Made by a program: the position numbers and the translations under genes. Shown here piece by piece: positions 18,401 to 27,613 of a stretch of 64,000 nt of DNA. The notes beneath the pieces are model-generated. The model had not been told where the DNA came from, made no database searches, and was given only the letters and a program-made list of their open reading frames with translations. The stretch is from Pseudomonas migulae (GTDB taxonomy: Bacteria; Pseudomonadota; Gammaproteobacteria; Pseudomonadales; Pseudomonadaceae), in contig NZ_JALJWR010000001.1 in assembly GCF_024169315.1 (NCBI RefSeq), positions 3,150,501-3,214,500 of the forward strand, in the 5' to 3' direction. The stretch's first letter is position 1; each line of letters begins with the position of its first letter.

Positions 18401-19975
18401 GAGCATGTAACGGCTCGGTTTTTCGGCGGCTGGCAGGTCAAGGGTCGCGTTGCCTTTGGAATCGGTGGTCAGTTCGGTACTGGTCAGCTCCACCGGGAAT
18501 TGCCCGAGGTATTGCAGTTCGTTATCGACCATCGACAGTTGCTGGGCGCGCAGGCTCAGGGTCAACTTGGCATTCGCAACGGGCTTGCCGTCCGGGTACA
18601 GCAGCACCAGGCTGCCTTTGACCGGTTCGCCGGTGCGGTAATCCTGCTTGGCCAGATTCAACGAGATTTCGAAGTGCGGCTTGATGTATTCAGCCACGCG
18701 GAAGGCGCTGCTGTAGGCCTGATCCTTGTAGCTGAAACGCAGTTCATAACCACCGGCCACAGCGTTGTCCGGCAACTGGAAACGGCCCTGGGTGCCGGCC
18801 TTGGAATCCAGCTTCAGCGCCAGTGATTGCAGCGCCGTGCCCGTGGCATCGAGCACCGTCACGTTGACGTCGGCAGCGGTTGGCAGCACCGAGTCGCGCG
18901 CGTTCTTGAACTCGCGACCGACGATTTTCAGCGACACCCAATCCCCCGGCCGATACAGCGGACGATCAGTGAACGCGTAGAGTTTGGTGTCGTAGATTTC
19001 GCTGTCGTAATAGAAGTTCTCGGAGACAAACACCCCGCCCTCTTCGTCCTCGCCGATCACGAACGAACGTTCCGGGCTGACGTGTTTCAGACGCAATAAA
19101 CCATCGGCGTCGGTGGCGCCGCTGCTCATCACGCCGAGGCCATCGGTCCACAGCACGTTCACTTTCGGCACCAAACTGCCTTCGTGTTTGCGTGCGGCCC
19201 AGACCAACAGTTCATCACCGGCAATCTTGCTCACGGCCACGGTGTTGGAGACGAACACCATGGTGGTCGCGCGGTACTTGCCAATCAGCGCTTCCACCAG
19301 ATACAGGCCCGGCTTCAGATTGCCCAACGGGATGTAGACGTTACCCGGCGCGACAGTGACGAACTCGCTGGAAGAACCGGCCAGATTCACGCCTTCTGGC
19401 GGCTGGATCGGTTTGGCTTGCCACAGCGGATAACGGAACTGGCTGACCACCGGCAAGCCCGGAATCAGCGCGAATTGCGGCTGGGCGTCGTAAGGCGTCG
19501 GCGCAGCAATCGCAGTGCCCATCTTCAGTTCCGGCACTTCCTCGGTGACTTGTTTGCGCGATTCGTAGGAAAACGCCCGCTGCATTACCCGGCGGGATTT
19601 GCGGTACCAGTTGTCCCACAGGTACGCGAGGGTGTTCGACAGGCCTTCGCCCTTGAACTGGCCGTCGCTGACCACGCGGTGCAGGTTCTTCTGGCGCTTG
19701 AGGAAATCCAGCGGTTTGTCGATGCGGTACACGCGAATGTCGGCGCCGCCGTAAGGCTCCATGCGGAAACGGCGATAGTCGCGGCCCGGCGCTTCGAGGC
19801 GAACCATCGCCTGCTCGTCGCTGGCGAAACTGCTGTCGGCCAGCAGGAAAAAGCTTTCACCGGCCACCGGCGTATAGCCGCTCGGCTCGACGGTGTCTTC
19901 GGCATTCACCGCCGAAAAAGGCAGTACCAACACCAACAGTAGAGACAGAAAGCGCAGCATGCGGACACCGGTCAT
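15410..19975 (-). CDS. magD: MagD, bacterial alpha-2-macroglobulin without thioester cysteine
   Basis: 1521 aa from ATG 19975, about the length I recall for P. aeruginosa MagD. The signal peptide [19 protein letters not shown] ends around AVNA and has no lipobox. Serial beta-sandwich (MG) domains include [20 protein letters not shown] (about 360-380) and [26 protein letters not shown] (about 855-880; start of the complement-like region). At the thioester position the sequence reads PYGGVEQT (about residues 1059-1066), so the CxEQ cysteine is absent. This is the YfaS/MagD type rather than ECAM. Its ATG overlaps the magC stop (ATGA). It probably acts in the periplasm on proteases or envelope partners. 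Confidence 0.92.
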   Translation of the reverse strand: MTGVRMLRFLSLLLVLVLPFSAVNAEDTVEPSGYTPVAGESFFLLADSSFASDEQAMVRLEAPGRDYRRFRMEPYGGADIRVYRIDKPLDFLKRQKNLHRVVSDGQFKGEGLSNTLAYLWDNWYRKSRRVMQRAFSYESRKQVTEEVPELKMGTAIAAPTPYDAQPQFALIPGLPVVSQFRYPLWQAKPIQPPEGVNLAGSSSEFVTVAPGNVYIPLGNLKPGLYLVEALIGKYRATTMVFVSNTVAVSKIAGDELLVWAARKHEGSLVPKVNVLWTDGLGVMSSGATDADGLLRLKHVSPERSFVIGEDEEGGVFVSENFYYDSEIYDTKLYAFTDRPLYRPGDWVSLKIVGREFKNARDSVLPTAADVNVTVLDATGTALQSLALKLDSKAGTQGRFQLPDNAVAGGYELRFSYKDQAYSSAFRVAEYIKPHFEISLNLAKQDYRTGEPVKGSLVLLYPDGKPVANAKLTLSLRAQQLSMVDNELQYLGQFPVELTSTELTTDSKGNATLDLPAAEKPSRYMLTVFASDGAAYRVRTTKEILIDRGAASFSLRAPQRFSAVGDKVVFSYTNEGGSEQSKAVTPSGYSWVRLEDQSTGEGKLAASDKGFTLAFERPGTYNLTLKDEHGRVVGATGHSVTGDGVKAVPGTVEIVLDKPEYKAGDEALALITFPEPVSDALLSLERDKVEATALLSKGGDWLKMEKLSDTQYRARIPVKDNFAPNLTFSVLYTKGGQYSFQNAGIKVIAPQIDVAITTDKEAYQPGDTVSVDLTTQFAGKPIPAHLTVSVVDEMVYALQPEVAPTIDQFFYHPRRNNVRTSASLSFISYDVALPGSPGAPGKANRSERGVKVLERPRREDVDTAAWQPELITDANGKTRFTFKMPDSLTRWRITARAIADDGQVGQKKQFVRSEKPLYLKWSGPSKFRTGDKPDLGVFAFSQAEKPVKAELVIHFAGAEQRVPVTLNNGINYIALPAFALATGEWTAELVQDGKTADALAVRLTATGEGWQVTQSQSLDVASGDTPLTLPADATDIRLRLDDSPQALFRSALDDLLSYPYGGVEQTASRLLPLSIAYPTLSSNPQIRDRLRLIMQNSRLRLVQMAGPSASFTWWGMDGEPDAFLTAYAYYADWHASKALELSLPPEHWQRVLEVYSKQAQNTPLLQRALILSFAKQMQLPVNTLLSGLMDDLAKAGEGNAANLMEDGEDSLVMSDPDSALGLAAARALTASLARQSKVTLPDAFNRQLPDAQQRLAVSSQPFAEALNLSLQAFDQAHAQALLQRLLPQQSTLERALALTWLQRSIEQASPTIALAPGEGWKKNYGDTGEMYWTWQGASSVPAVLSLTGTQERPLRAALSFQTRQPPVDPMAVTITRRLSRLVPGDEAFTFKLEAVGTKPLSSDSLYLDEVIITSKAAKPLRYGMIEVPLPPGADVERTTWGIKLMGKAGTEPTALEKARFEPGQMAYAIPVDALSGELRLRHLVRFSQKGQFNLPPVRFTQVYAPQHQALEQKPALGQVTVN

Positions 19976-20610
19976 TGGGAGAGAAAGTTCAGTCGATAGA
20001 CGCCGATGAAGTTGGGGTTGGCTGCGTCGGGTATCCATCGGGTGTCCTTCCATGTCATGAGTTGCTGCAGGCTCGCGGATCGCATGCCGTTGTCAGTGGG
20101 GGTGGTGGTGCCGGTGTGATAGGCGATGTAGCGGCCCATCCAGATCATCAGGTGCTGATCGTCGCCCTGATCGAAAAACATCAGGTCGCCGGGTCGCGCT
20201 TGCGCCACGTCGCGGCCAACCAGATGGCTGTTGAACTGAATCAGTTTGATCGCGTTGACGTACGGCCCGACCTTGCCGCCGCCCTGTTGCCATTGCTGGG
20301 CGAGGCCGCGTTGCGCCTCGCTCAGTTGCAGCTCCGGCGGCAGGTAGCGGTTGGACAGGCCATTGCTGCGCAGCCATTTGTCGTCGTGGACTTTCAGCGC
20401 TTCGTTGGCGGCAAAACGGACCAGCCCGGCGCAGTCCTGCTGATACCAGCGCGGGCTCGGGCCTTGGGTCAGTTGTTCCTGGGCGATGCGCACGAACCAG
20501 GCGCGAAACACCTGGGATTGCTGCGGGTCGAGCGGCGCGGCGTCACTGGCAAATGCGCGACTGCCCAGCAACATCGCCAGCAGGCCGAGGCCTCGGATAA
20601 GTGCGGTCAC
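19972..20610 (-). CDS. magC: MagC, YfaT-like DUF1175 protein with NlpC/P60-type motifs
   Basis: 212 aa from GTG 20610, which overlaps the magB stop as GTGA; ATG 20622 would add four residues. Signal peptide: [18 protein letters not shown]. The sequence [15 protein letters not shown] (Cys60), [13 protein letters not shown] (139-150), and [16 protein letters not shown] (His153, His165) follows the order of a NlpC/P60 cysteine peptidase: Cys in D-C-x-G-L, P-G-D-L-x-F-F, then His before an I-x-x-G strand. The family is annotated DUF1175; peptidase function is my inference. The likely substrate would be peptidoglycan stem peptides. It sits between magB and magD with overlaps at both ends. Confidence 0.82.
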   Translation of the reverse strand: MTALIRGLGLLAMLLGSRAFASDAAPLDPQQSQVFRAWFVRIAQEQLTQGPSPRWYQQDCAGLVRFAANEALKVHDDKWLRSNGLSNRYLPPELQLSEAQRGLAQQWQQGGGKVGPYVNAIKLIQFNSHLVGRDVAQARPGDLMFFDQGDDQHLMIWMGRYIAYHTGTTTPTDNGMRSASLQQLMTWKDTRWIPDAANPNFIGVYRLNFLSQ

Positions 20611-22319
20611 AGGGCTTTCCATTCCAGCGGCAGCCATTGCCAGTGGCCGTCCGGCTCGCTGCCCTCGGGCAAGGTCAGCGCGTATTTGCCATAGCCGCCG
20701 AGCTTGCGCAGTTTCGGGATCAGGTAGGTTTGCGCGGCGTTGTAGAACACCGGTTCCATGTCCTGCGGCAGGCTGTCGAGGGTTTCCTGTTGCATCAGTT
20801 GCGCCATGGAATCCGGGCCGAAGTAGACCGGCATCAGCAGGTCTTTCGGTACCACGTCGGCCATCGGCGGGAAGCGTTTGTCGAGGGTGCCGAGGGCTTT
20901 GTCCACGAGCTTGTCGTCGAGGGAAAACAGCAGCGTCGAACCGTGGCGCGCCAGGCTGACTTTCATGAACGCCTTGCCGGTGATCGCGTCCGGGTTCTCG
21001 GCATCCTTGGCTTTGTAAGGGCCGAAGTTGGAGCTGACCTGACGCTGCCACTGGTGGTGCTCACCTTCCTGTTTTTCCACCACCGGGAACGCGTGCTCTT
21101 CGACGTTGCCTTCGTAGGCGCCGACCATGGAGCTGAACAGACTCCCGAGGTCGCCATCGAGTTTGGCGCTGTCATCATCGTTCAGACTGGCCACCAGCAG
21201 CGGCGTGTACAGCCGCGAATCGGCGTACCAGCAGAGGCCGGCGGCACCGGCCATGTGTTCAGTCAGGGCCTGGGCCACGGTTTCTTCGGCGCCGAGTTTC
21301 ACCAGCAGCGGTTTCTGTTGTTCGGCGGCCAGCGGCAGCGCCACGCAAGCGCTGGCGCCCATCGGCATGGCTTGCCAGATCGGTTTGAAATCGAAGTCCG
21401 GCTGGTTTTCCAGTTCGTCCATGGCGAGGAAGCTGTGCCAGCCTTTATCGTCCATGTCGAAGCGCAGGCCGGCGAAGTTCGGGATGAAGCGCTGGTAACC
21501 CATGGCCAGAACGCTGGCATTGACCGACAGGCGTTGTTTCACTTCCGGCGCGCGGGGTGGCAGGCCGAAGGCTTCGGGGAACAGTTTCTGCCCGCCGAGC
21601 AATGCTTCCAGTGATTCAATCGACACCATGCCGGGTTCGTCGACCGGGCCGTGGCCGGTCTCATACAACTTGGCCGGGTTGGACAGCACCACCAGTTTGT
21701 CGCCATGGGAGGCAAACAGCAGCGCTTTGCTGTGGTTGTAGGTGAGTTGGTAAAGCGGCACCACATCGCCGGCGACCTTGATTTCACTGAGCTGGGTCAG
21801 CTGCGAATCATCCAGCGCCACTTTCGCCAGCGGCTCCAGCACCTTGGCCAGACCACCGCGATCCATCACCAACAAAAAGTCTTTCAGGCGACCATCCGCC
21901 CCGCGCCACAGCGCCACATCCGCCGGTTGATCGAAAAGCTGTTCGATCAGGCTGTCCTGCAATTTCAGGTCATGTTCGTAAATGATCCGGCGCAGACTGC
22001 CGATCAAGCCGAGGCGATCGGCATGGGCTTCGTAATAGAAGACGAAATCTTCGGTGAGGGTTTCCTTGAGGAACGGCACCGCCAGCAAGTCCTTGGGCAA
22101 CTGGCTCAGGGAGTGGGTTTCGAGCAGACCGTCCGGCCGGCTCATGCCCAGTTTGTCGCTGGCCAATTCTGCGGGCGGCGCCTTGGGTTTGTGCATGAAC
22201 CAGCCAAGTCCGGCTGCCACGCCAGCCACCAGGATCAGCCCGCCCAGCAGCACTGGCCAACGCCGGGAAGGTTTGGCTGCGGGTGCATCGGCGGCCGGGG
22301 AAACAATCTTTTCGCTCAT
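20607..22319 (-). CDS. magB: MagB, YfaA-like DUF2138 membrane-anchored protein
   Basis: 570 aa from ATG 22319 (a TTG at 22334 would add five residues). A short cytoplasmic tail ([19 protein letters not shown]) precedes one membrane segment, [21 protein letters not shown] (about residues 21-41), and a large periplasmic part of DUF2138 type. Family landmarks include [41 protein letters not shown] [16 protein letters not shown], and the C-terminal [10 protein letters not shown]. In published work on P. aeruginosa, MagB is a partner of MagD. It is second in the operon and overlaps magC (GTGA). No catalytic motif was recognised. Confidence 0.85.
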   Translation of the reverse strand: MSEKIVSPAADAPAAKPSRRWPVLLGGLILVAGVAAGLGWFMHKPKAPPAELASDKLGMSRPDGLLETHSLSQLPKDLLAVPFLKETLTEDFVFYYEAHADRLGLIGSLRRIIYEHDLKLQDSLIEQLFDQPADVALWRGADGRLKDFLLVMDRGGLAKVLEPLAKVALDDSQLTQLSEIKVAGDVVPLYQLTYNHSKALLFASHGDKLVVLSNPAKLYETGHGPVDEPGMVSIESLEALLGGQKLFPEAFGLPPRAPEVKQRLSVNASVLAMGYQRFIPNFAGLRFDMDDKGWHSFLAMDELENQPDFDFKPIWQAMPMGASACVALPLAAEQQKPLLVKLGAEETVAQALTEHMAGAAGLCWYADSRLYTPLLVASLNDDDSAKLDGDLGSLFSSMVGAYEGNVEEHAFPVVEKQEGEHHQWQRQVSSNFGPYKAKDAENPDAITGKAFMKVSLARHGSTLLFSLDDKLVDKALGTLDKRFPPMADVVPKDLLMPVYFGPDSMAQLMQQETLDSLPQDMEPVFYNAAQTYLIPKLRKLGGYGKYALTLPEGSEPDGHWQWLPLEWKAL

Positions 22320-22355
22320 TTTCACAAAACCCAATTCATCCGTGGTGCGGGATGC

Positions 22356-23147
22356 TTAATAGTTGAAAGTCTTGACCAGCAGCAGGTCACCGATCGCGCG
22401 CAGGGGCACGATGAAGGTCTCGCGTTTTTCGTCGACGGTGTTTTCGTTGAGCACCAGATTGATTTGCGAGGTGATCACCTCGTTCTGGTTGCTGGTCTCA
22501 TCGAAGTTATAGCCGCCGCTGCCGAAGTTGCCCCAATAGTTCACGTAAACCAGATAGGTGCCATGCAGCGGCGCGGTCATGGTGAACATTTCCGGGCCGG
22601 GGCCGTCGACGCCATCCGGGTCCAGGCCACCGCCGTTACTCATCGCCGGGCGAGCCCAGAAGGCATGCTGGCCGTCGGGGGTAACGATGTGCAGGTCGAG
22701 CTCGGCTTTCGGATCGTCCCAACCCAGCACCACGCGAATCCGCGCCGGGGTGCGCAGGTTATTGGCTTCATAGAACTGGACGCGCTTGAGCGACTGGCCT
22801 TCGGCACTGCGCACTTCGACGCTGTTGGAACCGGCGCCGAACGCATACGGCCGGGCGAAACGCCCCTGGTCGTCGGTGTAGAGGTTCAGTGGATTGCCGT
22901 TGACCGCCAGTGTGTGCGGCCCGCGTTGCGTGCCGATGGCCTTGAGCTGGCCCTGGATCATCGTGCGATTGCGCTGCACACCCCGGTCGATCGGCGGCGT
23001 TGGATAGGCGACTTGCGGATTTTCGCTGCGGTCCAGCAGGCCGTTGTAGCGCCAGCCGCCCACCGGTTCCGACAGCTCGGCCGTCGGCTCGGCGCAGGCT
23101 GCGGTCGCGCAGACCCAGCCTATCAGGCATAGAAAAAATGAACGCAT
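22356..23147 (-). CDS. magA: MagA, YfaP-like periplasmic DUF2135 protein (first gene of operon)
   Basis: 263 aa from ATG 23147, chosen because AGGAGG lies 7 bases upstream and it gives a clean signal peptide (MRSFFLCLIGWVCATAACA). A further ATG at 23168 would put the ribosome site inside the gene. The body carries DDPKAELDLHIVTPDGQHAFW (about residues 148-168) and ends VPLRAIGDLLLVKTFNY, matching the last gene of the operon. It begins the magA-F series; all following genes are within 36 bp or overlap. The upstream gap to 23290 must hold the promoter, but no clear boxes were identified. In P. aeruginosa the operon is reported to be under RetS/Gac/Rsm control. Confidence 0.85.
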   Translation of the reverse strand: MRSFFLCLIGWVCATAACAEPTAELSEPVGGWRYNGLLDRSENPQVAYPTPPIDRGVQRNRTMIQGQLKAIGTQRGPHTLAVNGNPLNLYTDDQGRFARPYAFGAGSNSVEVRSAEGQSLKRVQFYEANNLRTPARIRVVLGWDDPKAELDLHIVTPDGQHAFWARPAMSNGGGLDPDGVDGPGPEMFTMTAPLHGTYLVYVNYWGNFGSGGYNFDETSNQNEVITSQINLVLNENTVDEKRETFIVPLRAIGDLLLVKTFNY

Positions 23148-23480
23148 GTGACGCCTCCTGCCATGCATAACGAAACCTTGCGCCTGATCCTCGGCGCGTT
23201 ACAGATCCAAAAACTGCGTTTCGTCAGAAAGACCCGTGACTATTGGGTCGTAGAAGGCGCGAAGGTTAGCGATTTGGCGGGTTTTTAACAATCGGATACA
23301 TCTTGAATTGCGGGGGATATCACGATGATTGTTGGGCGTGAGTCGAATAGCGGCCTTATTCGGCTCACGAAATGAGTAATTCTGTTCTCGCGGATGTACC
23401 CGAAACCCTGTGGGAGCTGGCTTGCCAGCGATAGCGATGTGTCAGGTGGTGGGGTTTTGAGGGTGTACATATCCATTCCT
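23148..23480. other. mag operon upstream region
   Basis: 333 bases without a gene. It begins with the magA leader and an AT-richer tract (around 23285-23345), and contains one single REP half (23407-23434). I see no convincing -35/-10 pair or terminator. Confidence 0.4.
23407..23434. repeat. Single REP half (GTGGGAGCTGGCTTGCCAGCG)
   Basis: One copy of the GTGGGAGCTGGC variant (centre CTGGCTTGCCAG) reads on the plus strand, unpaired. The paired form of the same variant is at 23814-23916. Confidence 0.8.
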
Positions 23481-24214
23481 GCGGTAACGGCGGCTATTGG
23501 TTCCGCTTTTACAGCGGGTTACTTGGAAGAGCGCCAAGTAACCAAGCGCCAAGCGCCCCTGACGTACGGTGGCTCGCCTGGGCTCGCCATTCCCTCGCTC
23601 CGGTCCTGCTCCGTGGGCCCGCCGCCATCGGCCATCCATGGCCGGGGGCGGCTACCGCGGCATCCTTGCCGCGGTGCCCACTACGCAGAACCTGCGCTCG
23701 GCCTTCCGACGGGGCAGATCAAGATCAAAAACAAAGCGAGGCGGCCTGAGAGCCGGCCTGAAGTTCGTCAGGATCATCGGGGGTGAACACCAATGTCACG
23801 CCCGCCACAATTCCTGTGGGAGCTGGCTTGCCAGCGATGAACGCCCAGACACCGCGTTCATTCAGACTGCACGCGTCATCGTTAACGACCATCGCTGGCA
23901 AGCCAGCTCCCACAGGGACTGCGGACGCTTCAAATGACAGGCCGGCCGGTAGGCCGCCTCGCGGTGCTGTAGCGGTCGTCGCCCCCTCGAGAGGCCGAGT
24001 GGAGGTTCTGCGCAGCGGGCAACCCGGCAAGGATGCCGCGGTAGCCGCCCCCGGCCATGGATGGCCGATGGCGGCGGGCCCACGGAGCAGGACCGGAAGG
24101 AGGGCATGGCGAGTCTAGGCGAGCCACCGAACGAAAGGGGCAAAAGCGCTTGGTTACTTGGCGCTTCTCCAAGTGACTCGCCGTAAGGGCGAAACCGCCA
24201 GCCGCCGTTACCGC
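23481..24214. repeat. 734-bp long inverted repeat with nested REPIN
   Basis: The left arm (23481-23760) and right arm (23938-24214) are inverted copies of about 280 bases. Both start from GCGGTAACGGCGGCT, pass through GCGCCAAGTAACCAAGCGC, GGTGGCTCGCCT, a nearly identical core GGTCCTGCTCCGTGGGCCCG ... GGCTACCGCGGCATCCTTGCC, and end AGGCGGCC...CCGGCCTG. The arms diverge outside the core by substitutions and small indels. The 177-base centre holds a REPIN. Open frames in the arms look like read-through of the repeat, not genes. It lies between magA and xseB. Confidence 0.9.
23814..23916. repeat. REPIN (GTGGGAGCTGGC subtype) inside the long inverted repeat
   Basis: CTGTGGGAGCTGGCTTGCCA at the left matches TGGCAAGCCAGCTCCCACAG at the right. 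It occupies the centre of the 734-bp inverted repeat. Confidence 0.92.
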
Positions 24215-24264
24215 AAAAACGGATCTACACCCAACCAAATCCCCACCAGACAACGGCCGCTGAT

Positions 24265-24293
24265 TTGCCCATAACCCCCATGTCTGCTAGTGT
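24265..24293 (+). promoter_or_regulatory. Possible sigma-70 promoter of xseB-ispA
   Basis: TTGCCC (24265-24270) and TAGTGT (24288-24293) are separated by 17 bases, 35 bp before the xseB start. Both boxes are imperfect. Confidence 0.35.
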
Positions 24294-24327
24294 CGCGCCG
24301 GTTTAACGTCAACCGGAAATCGCCGCC

Positions 24328-24570
24328 ATGGCCCGCAAAAAAGCTGCACTGGATTTCGAACAATCCCTCGCCGACCTGCAAACGCTGGTGGAGCGACTGG
24401 AGAACGGCGAATTGTCGCTGGAAGACTCGCTGACGGCTTTCGAGCAGGGCATCGGTCTGACCCGCGATTGCCAGGCAGCACTGGCCCAGGCCGAGCAGAA
24501 GGTTCAAGTGCTGCTCGAGCGTGATGGCGAGCTGGCCGAGGAACCCTTCGACGCGGATCAACCAGAATGA
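24328..24570 (+). CDS. xseB: Exodeoxyribonuclease VII small subunit
   Basis: 80 aa, the normal length. It is the small subunit that, with several copies per XseA, forms exonuclease VII, which degrades single-stranded DNA to oligonucleotides. The family core is [27 protein letters not shown] (residues 12-38), followed by [22 protein letters not shown], a helical hairpin. Its stop overlaps the ispA ATG by 4 bases, the xseB-ispA-dxs order common in gammaproteobacteria. The large subunit gene is not in this window. Confidence 0.96.
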   Translation: MARKKAALDFEQSLADLQTLVERLENGELSLEDSLTAFEQGIGLTRDCQAALAQAEQKVQVLLERDGELAEEPFDADQPE

Positions 24571-25454
24571 TCGCAGCGTATTCGGCGACCAGCCAGGCCC
24601 GCGTCAATGCGGCACTGGAAACCCTGTTCAACGCGCCAAGCCCCGAGCTCGCGCGGCTTTACGAAGCCATGCGCTACAGCGTGATGAACGGCGGCAAACG
24701 CGTTCGTCCATTACTGGCCTACGCCGCGTGCGAAGCGCTGGGCGGCAAAGCCGAGCAAGCCAACGGCGCAGCCTGCGCGGTGGAACTGATTCACGCTTAT
24801 TCCCTGGTGCACGACGACTTGCCGGCGATGGACGACGACGATCTGCGTCGCGGCCAGCCGACCACTCACAAGAAATTCGATGAAGCCTGCGCGATTCTCG
24901 CCGGCGACGGCTTGCAGAGCCTGGCGTTCAGCGCCCTGCTCGACCCGCGTCTGAGCTCCACCGACGCAGAAATCCGTCTGCAAATGGTCAGCGCTCTGGC
25001 GTTGGCCGCAGGCCCGGCCGGTATGGTCGGCGGCCAAGCCATCGACCTCGGCTCGGTTGGCTTGAAGCTCGATCAAAAAGCCCTCGAGACCATGCACCGG
25101 CACAAGACCGGCGCGCTGATCGAGGTCAGCGTCAAACTCGGCGCCCTGGCCAGCGGCCGTGCCGAAAAGGACGAACTGAAGTCCCTGCAGGCGTATGCAC
25201 AGGCCATCGGCCTGGCGTTTCAAGTGCAGGACGACATTCTCGACGTCGAAAGTGACACCGAAACCCTCGGCAAACGCCAGGGCGCCGACATCGCTCGCGA
25301 CAAGCCGACCTACCCGGCCCTGCTCGGCCTCGATGCCGCCAAGGCCTACGCCCTGGAACTGCGCGACCAGGCCCTGCACGCGCTGCGACCGTTTGACGCG
25401 GCCGCCGAGCCATTGCGTGATCTGGCCCGTTATATCGTCGAACGCCGCAGCTGA
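24567..25454 (+). CDS. ispA: Farnesyl diphosphate synthase
   Basis: 295 aa. It condenses isopentenyl diphosphate with dimethylallyl and geranyl diphosphate to farnesyl diphosphate, the precursor of undecaprenyl phosphate and ubiquinone side chains. The first aspartate-rich motif is in [15 protein letters not shown] (about residues 84-98) and the second in [12 protein letters not shown] (about 221-232), with GGKRVRPLL near residue 39. It is translationally coupled to xseB (ATGA overlap) and lies 91 bp before dxs. All catalytic motifs look intact. Confidence 0.97.
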   Translation: MIAAYSATSQARVNAALETLFNAPSPELARLYEAMRYSVMNGGKRVRPLLAYAACEALGGKAEQANGAACAVELIHAYSLVHDDLPAMDDDDLRRGQPTTHKKFDEACAILAGDGLQSLAFSALLDPRLSSTDAEIRLQMVSALALAAGPAGMVGGQAIDLGSVGLKLDQKALETMHRHKTGALIEVSVKLGALASGRAEKDELKSLQAYAQAIGLAFQVQDDILDVESDTETLGKRQGADIARDKPTYPALLGLDAAKAYALELRDQALHALRPFDAAAEPLRDLARYIVERRS

Positions 25455-25545
25455 CAGCGTATCCGCCAAAAAAGAGCAACGCGTGGGCAGGGGCCGATGC
25501 ATCAGGTAAACTGCCGCCTCTTCTATACCTATAACGATTCGCCTG

Positions 25546-27444
25546 ATGCCCACGACGTTTCATGAGATTCCCCGCAAGCGCCCGACCACGCCCCTGCTCG
25601 ACCGTGCCAACACGCCGGACGGCCTGCGCCGGTTAGGCGAAGCCGAGCTGGAAACCCTGGCCGATGAGTTGCGCCTGGAATTGCTCTATACGGTCGGTCA
25701 GACCGGCGGGCATTTCGGTGCTGGCCTGGGCGTCATCGAGCTGACCATCGCGTTGCATTACGTCTTCGACACCCCGGACGACCGGCTGGTGTGGGACGTG
25801 GGTCATCAGGCTTATCCGCACAAAATCCTCACCGGCCGTCGCGAGCGCATGGGCACCCTGCGCCAGAAGGACGGTGTTGCAGCCTTCCCGCGCCGTTCCG
25901 AAAGCGAGTACGACACCTTTGGCGTCGGCCACTCCAGCACCTCGATCAGCGCAGCGCTGGGAATGGCCATTGCCGCCCGCCTGCAGAACAGTGATCGCAA
26001 GGCGATTGCGGTGATCGGCGACGGCGCGTTGACCGCCGGCATGGCCTTCGAGGCGCTGAACCACGCGCCCGAAGTGAACGCCAACATGCTGGTGATCCTC
26101 AACGACAACGACATGTCGATCTCGCGCAACGTCGGCGGCTTGTCGAATTACCTGGCGAAAATCCTTTCCAGCCGCACCTACGCGAGCATGCGTGAAGGCA
26201 GCAAAAAGGTCCTTTCGCGTCTGCCCGGCGCCTGGGAAATCGCCCGTCGCACCGAAGAATACGCCAAAGGCATGCTGGTTCCCGGCACGCTGTTCGAAGA
26301 GCTGGGCTGGAACTATATCGGCCCGATCGACGGCCACGACCTGCCGACCCTGATCGCCACCCTGCGTAACATGCGCGATCTGAAAGGCCCGCAATTCCTC
26401 CACGTCGTCACCAAGAAAGGCAAAGGCTTCGCCCCCGCGGAAGTCGACCCGATCGGTTACCACGCGATCACCAAACTCGAACCGGTCGATGCACCGGCCG
26501 CCGCACCGAAAAAGGCCGGCGGGCCGAAGTATTCCGGCGTGTTCGGCGAATGGCTGTGCGACATGGCCGCTTCTGATCCACGCCTGGTCGGTATTACGCC
26601 GGCCATGAAGGAAGGCTCCGATCTGGTGGCGTTCAGCGAGCGTTTCCCGCTGCGCTATTTCGACGTAGCGATTGCCGAGCAGCACGCCGTGACCCTCGCG
26701 GCCGGCATGGCTTGCGAAGGCGCAAAACCGGTTGTGGCGATTTACTCGACGTTCCTGCAACGTGGCTACGATCAACTGATTCATGACGTCGCGGTGCAAA
26801 ACCTCGACGTATTGTTCGCCATCGACCGCGCCGGCCTGGTCGGCGAAGACGGCCCGACGCATGCGGGCAGTTTCGATCTGTCGTTCCTGCGCTGCATCCC
26901 CGGCATGCTGGTGATGACCCCGAGCGACGAAAACGAGCTGCGCAAAATGCTCACCACCGGCCACCTGTACAACGGCCCGGCGGCGGTGCGCTACCCGCGC
27001 GGCAATGGCCCGAACGCGACGATCGAGAAAGACCTGCAACCGATCGAAATCGGCAAAGGCGTGGTTCGCCGCCAGGGCAGCAAAGTCGCCCTGCTGGTGT
27101 TTGGCGTGCAACTGGCCGAAGCCTTGAAAGTCGCCGAGACGCTGGATGCCACCGTGGTCGACATGCGTTTCGTCAAACCGCTGGACGAAGAGCTGGTTCG
27201 CGAGATTGCCGGCAGCCACGAGTTGCTGGTGACCATCGAAGAGAACGCGATCATGGGCGGTGCCGGTGGCGCCGTCAGCGAATTCCTCGCCCGGGAAAAC
27301 ATCCTCAAGTCGATGCTGCACCTGGGCTTGCCGGACAGCTATGTCGAGCACGCCAAGCCTGCGCAGATGCTGGCGGAGTGCGGGCTGGATGAAGCCGGGA
27401 TTGAAGCGTCGGTGCGTCAGCGGCTGCAACTGCTGAACATCTGA
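25546..27444 (+). CDS. dxs: 1-deoxy-D-xylulose-5-phosphate synthase
   Basis: 632 aa. It is a thiamine-diphosphate enzyme joining pyruvate and glyceraldehyde 3-phosphate, the first step of the MEP isoprenoid pathway and a source for thiamine and pyridoxal. Motifs: [17 protein letters not shown] with [13 protein letters not shown] (TPP and Mg binding, about residues 159-200), [35 protein letters not shown] (catalytic Glu, about residue 377) and [18 protein letters not shown]. It lies just downstream of ispA, so isoprenoid precursor supply and prenyl transfer are clustered. A REPIN follows 25 bp after the stop. Confidence 0.98.
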   Translation: MPTTFHEIPRKRPTTPLLDRANTPDGLRRLGEAELETLADELRLELLYTVGQTGGHFGAGLGVIELTIALHYVFDTPDDRLVWDVGHQAYPHKILTGRRERMGTLRQKDGVAAFPRRSESEYDTFGVGHSSTSISAALGMAIAARLQNSDRKAIAVIGDGALTAGMAFEALNHAPEVNANMLVILNDNDMSISRNVGGLSNYLAKILSSRTYASMREGSKKVLSRLPGAWEIARRTEEYAKGMLVPGTLFEELGWNYIGPIDGHDLPTLIATLRNMRDLKGPQFLHVVTKKGKGFAPAEVDPIGYHAITKLEPVDAPAAAPKKAGGPKYSGVFGEWLCDMAASDPRLVGITPAMKEGSDLVAFSERFPLRYFDVAIAEQHAVTLAAGMACEGAKPVVAIYSTFLQRGYDQLIHDVAVQNLDVLFAIDRAGLVGEDGPTHAGSFDLSFLRCIPGMLVMTPSDENELRKMLTTGHLYNGPAAVRYPRGNGPNATIEKDLQPIEIGKGVVRRQGSKVALLVFGVQLAEALKVAETLDATVVDMRFVKPLDEELVREIAGSHELLVTIEENAIMGGAGGAVSEFLARENILKSMLHLGLPDSYVEHAKPAQMLAECGLDEAGIEASVRQRLQLLNI

Positions 27445-27468
27445 TCCTCTGAATAAATGCAATACCCT

Positions 27469-27558
27469 TGTGGGAGCGGGCTTGCTCGCGAATGCGGTGT
27501 TTCAATCAGCATCGATGTTGACTGACACACCGCATTCGCGAGCAAGCCCGCTCCCACA
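27469..27558. repeat. REPIN (outward-facing REP pair)
   Basis: TGTGGGAGCGGGCTTGCTCG and CGAGCAAGCCCGCTCCCACA bracket a spacer that itself contains the dyad GCATCGATGTTGACTGACAC. It fills half of the 169-bp gap between dxs and btuB. Confidence 0.93.
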
Positions 27559-27613
27559 TTGGTTTTGTACAACCTTCAAAAATATGTTCGCTTTAAAGTA
27601 TCAACGGACTGCC

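Noticed and set aside
16073..18826. Very long open frame antisense to magD
   Set aside because: Its product is compositionally odd (His/Gln/Arg-rich) and lies wholly inside the well-supported magD on the other strand; it reflects high GC codon bias. The same applies to long antisense frames opposite eatR, exaC, eat, dxs, btuB and others.
15409..20053. Longer starts for magD, magE and other genes
   Set aside because: In-frame extensions run into neighbouring genes or repeats, lack ribosome sites, and bury the signal peptides; starts were moved to those with overlaps or ribosome sites.
23130..23160. RsmA/CsrA site at the magA ribosome site
   Set aside because: The AGGAGG region resembles but does not fit the full A/UCANGGANG consensus, so I do not claim it.
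23394..24253. Apparent proteins in the long inverted repeat
   Set aside because: The open frames read through both arms as mirror images and contain the REP motif; no ribosome site or domain, so they are repeat artefacts.
27445..27613. Cobalamin riboswitch before btuB
   Set aside because: The gap is only 169 bp, more than half of it a REPIN, and no B12-box (GCCACTG-like) sequence or pseudoknot pattern is visible.
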